Origin: Nitrincola schmidtii | GTDB lineage: Bacteria; Pseudomonadota; Gammaproteobacteria; Pseudomonadales; Balneatricaceae | DNA length: 64,000 nt | NCBI RefSeq assembly: GCF_008973715.1 | Contig: NZ_WBOL01000014.1 | Span: forward strand, 10,269-74,268 | Direction: 5' to 3' | Part shown: in pieces, positions 1 through 8,744 of the stretch | How the letters are laid out: every line of letters begins with the position of its first letter | Position numbering within the stretch: position 1 is the first letter of the stretch | Notes under the pieces: generated by a model | What the model was told of the DNA's origin: nothing | Databases searched by the model: none | What the model saw: the letters and a program-made list of their open reading frames with translations, nothing else | Translations under genes and position numbers: made by a program

Positions 1-288
<288 letters not shown>

Positions 289-296
<8 letters not shown>

Positions 297-1077
297 CTGC
301 TTGTACCTGCTTACGACGCTCTAACAAGCCTCTTAATAATCGTGCATAGGCATGAACTCCACGACTACCCGCATCCAAGGATGATGGCACCAGACCTTTA
401 ATACTCGCGTTTCTGAACTTCGTATCCACCGGTATAACTGCGTTGGAAACCTGATCTGCGTAGAGCTGATGCAACTCTCGCAAACTACTCACTGATGCTT
501 GAGTTCTTCGATCATAAAACGTCGGGATAATGGTATAAGAAAGTTTGTTTTTACGAGCACGATTAACCATTTCGATAGTTCGTACCATGCGCTCTAACCC
601 TTTAAGGGCAAGAAATTCAGTTTGTACTGGTACCAGCAAGTGATCACATGCGGCCAGTGCATTGACCATCAACACACCGAGAACGGGAGGACTGTCAATC
701 AGGACATAATCATAGTCTTCACGAACAAATCTCAGTGACTTAGCAACTTGAAGCCCTAATCCCTCTTTTCCGACGGCTTTACGTTCGAGAGTAGCCAGCG
801 CAGTTGAGGCGGGTACCATATCGATACTTTCATGACTGGTTTTTAAAATTAATGAACGAAAACGTGAAGCTGACACCTCTGGATGCTCAAAAAGATCATA
901 GACACTTTGCTCAATTTCATCTGGGTCGAATCTAAAGTAACTGGTGAGTGAACCATGAGGATCGAGATCCACAATCAGTACTCGATATCCGACTTCCGCT
1001 AGCAAGCCAGCTAGAGAAACGACCGTTGTCGTTTTTCCAACACCGCCCTTTTGATTTGCGACCGCCCACACCTGCAT
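289..1077 (-). CDS. parC: ParC, ParA/Soj-family ATPase of the chemosensory operon
   Basis: This 262-residue P-loop ATPase belongs to the ParA/MinD superfamily. It has the deviant Walker A motif KGGVGKTT at residues 10-17, the switch I region VDLDPHG around residues 36-42, and Walker B LIDSPP with Asp128. It sits between cheB and the parP-like gene. In Vibrio and Pseudomonas that position is held by ParC, which recruits chemotaxis arrays to the old cell pole and partitions them at division. Family and context support a role in polar placement rather than chromosome partition, since no parB or parS is seen nearby. It is unrelated to topoisomerase IV subunit parC. motC and motD, which separate cheB and this gene in Pseudomonas, are absent. 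Confidence 0.88.
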
Positions 1078-1104
1078 AGTTATTTTCCCGATTCAATGCT
1101 GATC

Positions 1105-2298
1105 TTAAGCATACCTGCATTTTGCCAACATATTGCCAATATCATCTAGATCCAGTACTGCATCTGCAAGACCTGCATTAACCACCGCTTGGGGCATCCC
1201 ATAGATGGTACAGGTATCTTTACTTTGTGCCCACAGCGTACCACCAGCCTGTTTAAGTAATCGAGCACCATCACAGCCATCAGCACCCATACCTGTCAGC
1301 ATCACTGCCATCACTTTACTGCCATAGGTTTTAGCAACAGATGCGTAAGTGACATCAACGCTAGGTTTGTAGGTCATGCGATCGTCTCCGGCTAGAATTT
1401 TTACACGATCCGTTTGCCTTGGATCTAACATCATCTGCATTCCACCCGGACACAGCAATGCCAATCCAGGCTCAAGCCTGTCGCCATCCACAGCTTCACG
1501 GACACGAATCATTGATTGCTGGTTTAGCCGCTCGGCAAAAACTTTGGTAAAGGTACCCGGCATATGTTGAACCAGTAAAATGGGTAATGGATAGCTCGCA
1601 GGTAGTGCCATTAAAACCTTCTGTAAGGCGGCAGGCCCTCCGGTTGAAGCACCTATCACAACAATTCTGACATCTGGTACTTTAATGCGTGACAAAGGCT
1701 GAGTTGCAGCCCCAGATCGATCATCATTTGAACGTGACGTAGATGATGACTGCGTTGATGAGGCTGCTTGAGGTGTTTCACGGCGAAACTCTCGCTCTGA
1801 ACGAGGCTTTGCCACAACAGGCTCTGATCTAAATACCCTTGCTGTAGAAGAGGATGCCGGCGCAGGTTGACGACTAAACGCAGTAACAGGTCGATGCTGA
1901 CGCGACTTACCTAAAGCAACAACGCGCTCGATAAACTCCTTGGTCAATGCACTGGAACGGTCCATCCACGCGCGAATATCCTTGGTCAGATAATCCGCTG
2001 CACCAGCTTCTAGAGCCTCCAATGTTACCCTAGCGCCTTCATGCGTTAGAGATGAAAGCATCAATACATTGGTTGGCGCTTGACGCATAATTTGTCTAAC
2101 CGCTTCAATCCCATTGAGTTGAGGCATTTCAACGTCCATAGTGATTAGGTCAGGCTTTAGGGCTACCGCTTTGGTTACCGCTTCACGACCGTCCACAGCA
2201 ACACCGACTATCTCAATGCGCGAATCACTACTGAGGGCCTCTTGGATCCTGTTTCTGAAAAAACTGGAATCATCGACTACCAGCACCTTAACGGCCAT
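1105..2298 (-). CDS. cheB: CheB, chemotaxis response regulator protein-glutamate methylesterase
   Basis: CheB removes methyl groups from chemoreceptors and deamidates receptor glutamines, so it resets the receptors during adaptation. The 397-residue protein has an N-terminal receiver with Asp9, Asp10, phospho-acceptor Asp55 and Lys106. A long Ser/Arg/Gln-rich linker follows (about residues 130-205). The C-terminal methylesterase carries the catalytic triad Ser218 (GASTGG), His245 (VQHMPGTF) and Asp340 (MLTGMGADG). The linker is longer than in the enteric enzyme, as is usual in Pseudomonas-type CheB. It follows cheA closely and precedes parC, in one chemotaxis operon. No cheR is visible in the window. 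Confidence 0.96.
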   Translation of the reverse strand: MAVKVLVVDDSSFFRNRIQEALSSDSRIEIVGVAVDGREAVTKAVALKPDLITMDVEMPQLNGIEAVRQIMRQAPTNVLMLSSLTHEGARVTLEALEAGAADYLTKDIRAWMDRSSALTKEFIERVVALGKSRQHRPVTAFSRQPAPASSSTARVFRSEPVVAKPRSEREFRRETPQAASSTQSSSTSRSNDDRSGAATQPLSRIKVPDVRIVVIGASTGGPAALQKVLMALPASYPLPILLVQHMPGTFTKVFAERLNQQSMIRVREAVDGDRLEPGLALLCPGGMQMMLDPRQTDRVKILAGDDRMTYKPSVDVTYASVAKTYGSKVMAVMLTGMGADGCDGARLLKQAGGTLWAQSKDTCTIYGMPQAVVNAGLADAVLDLDDIGNMLAKCRYA

Positions 2299-2331
2299 CT
2301 GAGACGCTTCCTTTGTCAGATAGCGCTACGC

Positions 2332-4410
2332 TCATGACGCGTAACGCTTGAGCAGATTGGGAATGTCAATAATCAAAGCAATTCGGCCATCACCAGTAAT
2401 GGTTGCACCCGACAATCCCTGAGTCCCATGAAGAATAGAACCCAACGGTTTGATGACAACCTCTTCTTGGCCCACCAACTGATCAACCACAAAGCCCACT
2501 CGCGTGGTTCCGACAGAAACGATAACGACATGGCCTTGATCGGGTAAAGGAGCATGCTCACACCCTTTAACCATCCAACGCTTTAGATGGAATAAAGGTA
2601 ATGCTTGATCCCTGACGATAATCACTTGCTGACCATCGACAATGTTGGTTTTGGTTAGATCAAGATTATAGATCTCATTAACATTCACTAGTGGTAACGC
2701 AAACGCCTGCCCTTCAAGGGTGACCATCAGCGTTGGCATAATGGCCAAGGTTAGCGGCACTTGAATGGCAATCTGAGTACCTTGCCCCAAGATAGAATCA
2801 ATCGCTAAGGTTCCGTTTAGCTGAGTAATCTTAGTTTTAACAACATCCATACCCACACCGCGCCCCGACACATCAGAAATTTCTGTTTTGGTCGAGAAGC
2901 CAGCATGGAAAATCAGATTAAAACATTCTTGATCAGTTAGGCGTGCTGCTGACTCTGTATCAAGCATGCCTCTATCCACTGCCAAGCGACGAAGTTTTTC
3001 AGGATCCATTCCGGCACCATCATCGCGGATGATCAGCAGAATATGATCGCCTTCTTGCTCGGCTGATAGCAAAACACTACCTTCGCGCGGCTTACCTAAT
3101 TTTTCACGAACATCTGGCGCTTCAATACCATGATCGACTGAGTTGCGTACTAAGTGAATTAATGGATCGGCCAGCGCTTCAACAAGGTTTTTATCTAAGT
3201 CGGTTTCTTCACCACGCAGCTCTAAGCGTATCTCTTTTTTCAAGCTACGAGACAAATCACGAATTAGACGCGGGAAGCGACCGAATACTTTCTTGACGGG
3301 TTGCATACGGGTTTTCATCACTGACGTCTGCAAGTCAGCAGTGACCATATCTAATGTGCCCAAGGCTTTAGACATCTCTTCATCTTCGCGCGAACCACCC
3401 AAACGCACCAAACGATTACGAACCAAGACTAGCTCGCCTACCATGTTCATAATCTTATCGAGAAGCGCAGTATCGACTCGAACATTACTCTCTTGAACCG
3501 TTTTTTGTTGAGCTGACATTGAGGCTTTCGGAGTCGATTCAATAGCAGCAGATGCGGCAACAACTGCGGGAGGCTCGACCGCTTTTGGAGGCGCACTAGG
3601 CACAGAGGAACCGACATTTGCGTCAATCATCTCGTCTTCATGCTTAGGTGCAGATGCTATTGCAGCAAAAGCTCCCTGTCCTTTTGACTGAAGATCATCT
3701 AGCAAGGCCTCGAACTCATCATCTGTAATTTCATCAGAAGTGGATGAAGTAGCGGCTATATTAGATTGATCTTTACCTGCCAGTACTCCTGGGCCTTTAC
3801 CTGCACCATGAAGTTCATCTAATAACGCATCAAACTCATCTTCTGTAATAAGATCACTGTCCGTACTGGAGGATGCGTTTTTTGTATTGCTACCGACAAC
3901 TAAATCACCAAGCAATAAGTCAAACTCATCATTAGGGGTATTGGGGTTGGCAGGCGTAGCTTTCGGTAAGGGTTTTTGCTCAACAACCGTTTTTTTAACT
4001 GGCTGCTGCTCTTCTACCGAACCACCTTCAGTAATAATGCTTAAACGCTGCATGAGATCTGCAGGTGCAGGTTCTGGCTCTAAACCACCTCGAACCTGCT
4101 CAAACATCAAGTTGACAGAATCGAGTGACTGCAGCACCACATCCATCAAAGAAGCAGAAACAGTTAACTCACCATTACGTAATAAATCGAATAGATTTTC
4201 AGCTTTATGGCAACAGTTGACCATCGCATCTAGCTGAAGAAAACCCGCTCCACCTTTGACTGTATGAAACCCTCGAAAGATAGCATTTAGTAGGTCACGA
4301 TCATCTGGTCGTTGTTCAAGCTCAACCAACTGCTCAGAAAGAAGCTCAAGTATCTCTCCCGCTTCTACTAGGAAATCTTCAAGAATTTCCTGATCTACAT
4401 CCAAACTCAT
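2332..4410 (-). CDS. cheA: CheA, chemotaxis histidine kinase
   Basis: CheA autophosphorylates in response to chemoreceptors and passes phosphate to CheY and CheB. The 692-residue protein starts with an Hpt domain whose phospho-acceptor is His49 (GFHTVKGGAGFL). Residues 110-310 form an Ala/Pro/acidic linker with no recognisable P2 domain. Instead the linker holds three copies of a D-E-F-[DE]-x-L-L-x-[DE]-L peptide at residues 161-170, 191-200 and 231-240. Dimerisation helices follow (about 310-370), then the HATPase with N-box NSVDHGIE at 423-430, DDGAGM near 463, GRGVGMD near 515, and a C-terminal CheW-like domain. The linker corresponds in position to the LID region of Vibrio CheA that binds ParP, which agrees with the parC/parP genes downstream. 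Confidence 0.97.
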   Translation of the reverse strand: MSLDVDQEILEDFLVEAGEILELLSEQLVELEQRPDDRDLLNAIFRGFHTVKGGAGFLQLDAMVNCCHKAENLFDLLRNGELTVSASLMDVVLQSLDSVNLMFEQVRGGLEPEPAPADLMQRLSIITEGGSVEEQQPVKKTVVEQKPLPKATPANPNTPNDEFDLLLGDLVVGSNTKNASSSTDSDLITEDEFDALLDELHGAGKGPGVLAGKDQSNIAATSSTSDEITDDEFEALLDDLQSKGQGAFAAIASAPKHEDEMIDANVGSSVPSAPPKAVEPPAVVAASAAIESTPKASMSAQQKTVQESNVRVDTALLDKIMNMVGELVLVRNRLVRLGGSREDEEMSKALGTLDMVTADLQTSVMKTRMQPVKKVFGRFPRLIRDLSRSLKKEIRLELRGEETDLDKNLVEALADPLIHLVRNSVDHGIEAPDVREKLGKPREGSVLLSAEQEGDHILLIIRDDGAGMDPEKLRRLAVDRGMLDTESAARLTDQECFNLIFHAGFSTKTEISDVSGRGVGMDVVKTKITQLNGTLAIDSILGQGTQIAIQVPLTLAIMPTLMVTLEGQAFALPLVNVNEIYNLDLTKTNIVDGQQVIIVRDQALPLFHLKRWMVKGCEHAPLPDQGHVVIVSVGTTRVGFVVDQLVGQEEVVIKPLGSILHGTQGLSGATITGDGRIALIIDIPNLLKRYAS

Positions 4411-4423
4411 AGAGATCTCCTAA

Positions 4424-5218
4424 TCAAAAACCAAGACTGGATAACAGTTCATCAACATCATCCTGATTACTGACTGCCCCGGCTTCTTTCTTTTTCAGTT
4501 GTGGACCCTGGGCACGAATAGCATCTTTTTCAGAATCATCTTGAGTCTCTTTGCCCATCTCGATTCCGGTTAAACGCTCAACTTTGGCGGCCATATCCAT
4601 TAATTTGACAAGCTGAGACTCAACTTGGGTCATTAGCGTGATAACTCTGCGTATCAGCTGCCCGGTAATATCCTGAACACTCTGAGAAACAAGAATATCG
4701 GTTAACGTACTGCGTAACTCTTCAATCGTTTTTTCAGATTCATTTTTGACAGTACAGGTTCGATCATACACACCCTCGAGTGCTTTAAACTCTCCCTCAA
4801 GCTGACCAACCAAAAGAAGCAAATCTTTAAAACGTTCTGACTGACCATCCAATCGATCGACCAGTGTCAATGAGCGATCAACTCTATCCATGGTTTCGTG
4901 AGATGTTTTTTCAGTTAGTTCAATAACATAACCAAGACGCTCAGATGCATCTGTCATGGCAGGCAGACTAGACGCATCATCAGACAAAATCTTTTCATCA
5001 ATATCGGAAGAGAAAGCTTTGATAGCCTCATGTAATCCACGTGTCAGATGGCCAACTTCATTGTAAAAAACCTGATGCCGAGCCTCTTGAAGGTCATTGA
5101 TCAACTCCATTGCATGGCTCAAGTTACCTTGCTCGATAGTGATTACCAACTCACGAGCCATTTGACCAAGCAGATCTTCAAGACCGTCATATTCCAATGT
5201 CGCTATCTTATTTTTCAT
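4424..5218 (-). CDS. cheZ: CheZ, CheY-phosphate phosphatase
   Basis: CheZ speeds dephosphorylation of CheY and so ends the motor-switching signal. The protein has 264 residues and is largely helical. The catalytic motif VQDITGQ places Asp183 and Gln187 where the phosphatase uses them to engage CheY and activate water. The last 13 residues (QDDVDELLSSLGF) are the amphipathic CheY-docking peptide, set behind a charged flexible tether of about 35 residues. It lies between cheY and cheA with 13-26 bases of spacing. The CheY-docking tail resembles the FliM N-terminus and the peptides in the CheA linker of this same genome. Confidence 0.96.
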   Translation of the reverse strand: MKNKIATLEYDGLEDLLGQMARELVITIEQGNLSHAMELINDLQEARHQVFYNEVGHLTRGLHEAIKAFSSDIDEKILSDDASSLPAMTDASERLGYVIELTEKTSHETMDRVDRSLTLVDRLDGQSERFKDLLLLVGQLEGEFKALEGVYDRTCTVKNESEKTIEELRSTLTDILVSQSVQDITGQLIRRVITLMTQVESQLVKLMDMAAKVERLTGIEMGKETQDDSEKDAIRAQGPQLKKKEAGAVSNQDDVDELLSSLGF

Positions 5219-5244
5219 TATTCTGCTCTCTTACCGGCTATTGG

Positions 5245-5628
5245 CTAGGTGATGCGCTCAAATATCTTCTCGATTTTTTCCTTAAGCACCACTGCCGTAA
5301 AAGGCTTAATAACATAACCATTCACCCCTGCCTGAGCAGCGGCAATAATCTGCTCACGCTTAGCTTCAGCTGTGACCATCAACACAGGGATATGCGAAAG
5401 CTCTGGATCTGCACGCACAGTTTTAAGCAGATCGATTCCTGTCATCCCTGGCATATTCCAGTCAGTGATCAGAAACTCAATACGACCTTGTTTCAGAATG
5501 GGCAAAGCGGTCTTGCCGTCATCAGCCTCTTCCACATTGGTAAAGCCCAGATCACGTAGCAAATTTTTGATGATTCGTCTCATTGTAGAGAAGTCATCTA
5601 CAACAAGAATCCTGATGTCTTTTTTCAC
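5245..5628 (-). CDS. cheY: CheY, chemotaxis response regulator
   Basis: CheY is the single-domain receiver that, when phosphorylated by CheA, binds FliM/FliN and switches the direction of flagellar rotation. All landmarks of the 127-residue protein are present: Asp11 and Asp12, phospho-acceptor Asp56 (LITDWNMPG), Thr86, Tyr105 and Lys108 (NGYVIKPF). The WNMPG signature and the position directly before cheZ separate it from other single-domain regulators. It lies downstream of fliA, with an 88-base gap. Confidence 0.97.
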   Translation of the reverse strand: MKKDIRILVVDDFSTMRRIIKNLLRDLGFTNVEEADDGKTALPILKQGRIEFLITDWNMPGMTGIDLLKTVRADPELSHIPVLMVTAEAKREQIIAAAQAGVNGYVIKPFTAVVLKEKIEKIFERIT

Positions 5629-5716
5629 AAGACACAGCCCCCCCGGCTTGTTACTTTAAAAATGTTAGCCCTTATACCTATACTAGACAGGCAAAGGACG
5701 GATAACAAACAAAAAA

Positions 5717-6427
5717 TTACTGCCAGTCCCTAAGACGGCTTTTCAATCTCATTGCCGCTTGGGAGTGAATCTGACTGACTCGAGATTCACTCACTCCTAA
5801 AATACTACCTATCTCTTTTAAGTTTAGCTCTTCATCGTAATAAAGAGCCATCACTAGCTTTTCTCGCTCTGGCAAAGAATCAATCGCACCTGCTAGCGCT
5901 TGTCGGAATGCATCCCCCTGAAATAGTTGATCAGGTCCTGGATCATTCCCCTCAAATTGCATTCCAACAGAATCATCATCGTCATGACTCAACTCATCAA
6001 TACTGAATAGACGGCTGTCTTGCGAGTCTTGCAGTAATGCATGATATTCTGCCACAGAAATCTGTAACTCTGTCGCTACCTCGGCATCAGAAGCATCCCT
6101 TCCTGTTCTGAATTCTACTGCGCGAATCGCTTCCGTCACTCTGCGACCATTTCGATGAACGGATCGAGGCGTCCAATCACCACGACGTACTTCGTCAATG
6201 ATGGAACCTCGAATACGAATTCCGGCATAGGTGTCAAAGCTAGCACCCTTACTCGGATCAAATCTTTTTGCTGCCTCTAGCAACCCAATCATTCCTGCTT
6301 GTACCAAATCATCAAGAACCACACTCGACGGCAATCTAAGCAGAAGATGCTGGGCAATCCTCTTTACGAGGGGTGTGTACTGATCTAATAACTCATGACT
6401 AGTTTTAAATGTGAGCTGATTATACAT
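5717..6427 (-). CDS. fliA: FliA, flagellar sigma factor sigma-28
   Basis: FliA directs RNA polymerase to late flagellar and chemotaxis promoters. At 236 residues it shows region 2 (LVQAGMIGLLEAAKRFDPSKG..., about residues 40-70), a region 3 helix near residues 95-140, and a region 4 helix-turn-helix near the C-terminus (LKEIGSILGVSESRVSQIHSQ). The length is normal for the family. It follows fleN by 23 bases in the flhA-flhF-fleN-fliA operon. Its antisigma factor FlgM is not in this window. Confidence 0.97.
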   Translation of the reverse strand: MYNQLTFKTSHELLDQYTPLVKRIAQHLLLRLPSSVVLDDLVQAGMIGLLEAAKRFDPSKGASFDTYAGIRIRGSIIDEVRRGDWTPRSVHRNGRRVTEAIRAVEFRTGRDASDAEVATELQISVAEYHALLQDSQDSRLFSIDELSHDDDDSVGMQFEGNDPGPDQLFQGDAFRQALAGAIDSLPEREKLVMALYYDEELNLKEIGSILGVSESRVSQIHSQAAMRLKSRLRDWQ

Positions 6428-6450
6428 ACAGCTTAGCTTCCGCTATTCAA

Positions 6451-7266
6451 TTATTGCCGTTTTACCAGCTGCTCCACAAAGAATTCTAAATGACCCCTTG
6501 GAGTTTTCAATACCGGCCAGTGATCAACTTTATTAGCTAATTGGCGGTATGCAACTGACGCTTTACTGTTGCCAAAAGCTTTTAAAACAGCTGTTTGCTT
6601 TTGAACTGCCTTACGTACTGATTCATCATAAGGGATTGATCCGACGTATTGAAGCGTTACATCCAAAAACCTATCCGTGACCGTTAAAATTTTGTTAAAC
6701 ATGTTTCGCCCTTCGTTTTCAGAATGAACCATATTGGCCAAAATTCTAAAGTGGGTCATTTTGTGATCGCGATTCAACATTTTAATCAATGCATAGGCAT
6801 CCGTAATCGAGGTAGGCTCGTCACAAACCACCACGAGCACTTCTTGAGCGGCTTTAACAAAACTGACGACCGCTTCTGATATACCGGCAGCCGTATCAAT
6901 AATCAGAACATCCATTAGATCGGCAATATCATTAAAGGCATAAATTAACTCTGCGTGCTGATGCTCACTGAGCGCAGTCATTGCTTGCGTTCCGGACGAG
7001 GCAGGCACGATAGACATATTGGCATCCACACGCACCAACACATCAGCCAAGGAACAACGACCTTCAAGCACATCAGCAATCGTTTGCTTCACTCTCAATC
7101 CAAGCAAAACATCGACGTTCGCTAAGCCAAGGTCTGCATCCATCAATACAACTCGCCGCCCCATTTCACTCAGGGCTGCCGATAAGTTCACCGATACATT
7201 GGTTTTTCCAACGCCACCTTTGCCACCTGTGACCGCAATGACCTTAACCGGTTGAGTTTGCTTCAT
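6451..7266 (-). CDS. fleN: FleN (FlhG), MinD-like ATPase controlling flagellar number
   Basis: FleN limits polar flagellar number, mainly by restraining FleQ, and acts opposite to FlhF. This 271-residue MinD/ParA-type ATPase has the deviant Walker A motif KGGVGKT at residues 16-22, followed by the VNLSAAL helix. A DADLGLANVDVLLG switch segment and the Walker B strand LIIDTAAG come next. A C-terminal stretch of basic and aromatic residues fits membrane association. It lies 12 bases after flhF and just before fliA, the canonical order in polar flagellates. The start ATG at 7266 has only a weak upstream AGAGA. Confidence 0.95.
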   Translation of the reverse strand: MKQTQPVKVIAVTGGKGGVGKTNVSVNLSAALSEMGRRVVLMDADLGLANVDVLLGLRVKQTIADVLEGRCSLADVLVRVDANMSIVPASSGTQAMTALSEHQHAELIYAFNDIADLMDVLIIDTAAGISEAVVSFVKAAQEVLVVVCDEPTSITDAYALIKMLNRDHKMTHFRILANMVHSENEGRNMFNKILTVTDRFLDVTLQYVGSIPYDESVRKAVQKQTAVLKAFGNSKASVAYRQLANKVDHWPVLKTPRGHLEFFVEQLVKRQ

Positions 7267-7278
7267 AAGAATTTATCT

Positions 7279-8694
7279 CTATCCCGCCCGAAAGATCGGA
7301 TTGGTGTCATCATAGTTTGAATCAGAGGCACCCGAGGTTTGCGCAGCCACTACTGCTCGACTTACCAAATCTTGTCTTTGTGCAACAATAAGATCATCCG
7401 GTATTTTCTGACCGTCGGTGATGTAAGCAACAGGCAAGCGCTTTTCTATTGCAAGAGTCAATGCATCACCTAAGCTTCCGGATTCATCTAACTTGGTTAG
7501 CACACAGGCGCTCAGATCTAGCTCTTGATAATTACTCCAAGCCTTTTCAATTAACTGACGCTGACTCGAACAGGACAAAACCAGTAATTTTTTTAACCTA
7601 ACCGAGACAGAGGCCAACATTTGTTTTTGTTGAATACCTTCAGGATCTCCCGCATTCATTCCCGCAGTATCAATCAATACCAAGCGCTTACCTCTCAGAG
7701 AAAGCAACACTTCATCAAGATTATGATTTTCATCAACCACACGAACCGGAACATCTAGAATTCGGCCAAATGTTTTTAACTGCTCATGCGCTGCTATGCG
7801 ATAACAGTCAGTGGTGACCAAGGCTAAACTTGAACTGCCATACTGCAGCACGTAACGAGCCGCCAACTTTCCAATAGTGGTCGTCTTGCCTACGCCGGTT
7901 GCACCGACAAAAGCGATCATTCCACCGCGAGCGATATACTCCTCACCCACCACTGGCAGAGAGTCAGCAAAGCGAGACAGCACATTTTTCCATGCAGCCT
8001 CTTCTGATAACTCAGACTCTAGACTTGCGGTTAGTTGTCGAATAAGGCCGGAGCTAAGCCCTAAATCATTCAAACGTTGTTGAATAGGAGAATAAGACGC
8101 ATAAGATGATTGAGGTGTAACAGGTAAAGACGACTGATAACTCGGCTGATGTAATTGCTTTTCCATTAACTTACGTAGCTGATGAATCTCCTGCTGCATC
8201 GTTTTTACAAGATCATCCGCTTCTTCGCGCGGTTGATGCTTGGGCTGATCACTCCAGAGATCATCAGGGATAAATGGTTCATGATCATGCTCTTTTCGAG
8301 CTTGTTCTTCTTGCCTAGTTTTTAATGACTGAAGGATAAAGCGCAGATCTTCATCCTCTTCAGTATCAATTTGACGGTTAACCACTTGGCTAACCTCCGG
8401 CTGAGGTTGCTCGGCTTTTCTTCGTGCTTCAGCAATACGCATTTTTGCTCTGCGCAATTCTGCAGCTAGCGCATCATCTTGACTAGAAACAGGAGAGGGA
8501 GCTGGACGAGTTTTTTTCTGACTACGCTTCAGCTCTGCTTGAGCCATTTCATAGTCTTCCTCCTTAGCCGCAACCACTTCCACACCACCCGCCACGCGAT
8601 GGTTGGAAATAATGACAGCATCTGCGCCTATTTCATCACGGACACGTCGCATTGCTTGACGCATATCTGGTGCAAAGATGCGTTTAACCTTCAT
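7279..8694 (-). CDS. flhF: FlhF, SRP-type GTPase for polar flagellar placement
   Basis: FlhF marks the cell pole where the flagellum is built and is a paralogue of Ffh and FtsY. The protein has 471 residues. The basic N-terminal B region (about 1-110) begins MKVKRIFAPDMRQAMRRV, and a Gln/Pro-rich, acidic stretch follows. An N domain (about 205-255) precedes the GTPase domain, whose G1 loop is GATGVGKTTT at 264-273, with DTAG near 343 and TKLDE further on. It lies between flhA and fleN. The B region is the part that varies most between species. Confidence 0.96.
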   Translation of the reverse strand: MKVKRIFAPDMRQAMRRVRDEIGADAVIISNHRVAGGVEVVAAKEEDYEMAQAELKRSQKKTRPAPSPVSSQDDALAAELRRAKMRIAEARRKAEQPQPEVSQVVNRQIDTEEDEDLRFILQSLKTRQEEQARKEHDHEPFIPDDLWSDQPKHQPREEADDLVKTMQQEIHQLRKLMEKQLHQPSYQSSLPVTPQSSYASYSPIQQRLNDLGLSSGLIRQLTASLESELSEEAAWKNVLSRFADSLPVVGEEYIARGGMIAFVGATGVGKTTTIGKLAARYVLQYGSSSLALVTTDCYRIAAHEQLKTFGRILDVPVRVVDENHNLDEVLLSLRGKRLVLIDTAGMNAGDPEGIQQKQMLASVSVRLKKLLVLSCSSQRQLIEKAWSNYQELDLSACVLTKLDESGSLGDALTLAIEKRLPVAYITDGQKIPDDLIVAQRQDLVSRAVVAAQTSGASDSNYDDTNPIFRAG

Positions 8695-8744
8695 AACCTT
8701 TCCTTATCTGCGCTACTCTGTGTTTAACAGAAGATTGCATCAAC

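Noticed and set aside
3887-4237. 116-codon ORF on the plus strand
   Set aside because: It is antisense to the CheA linker and Hpt domain and reads as a composition shadow.
5197-5559. 120-codon ORF on the plus strand
   Set aside because: It lies antisense to cheY, which has all its catalytic residues; no ribosome site or family features support it.
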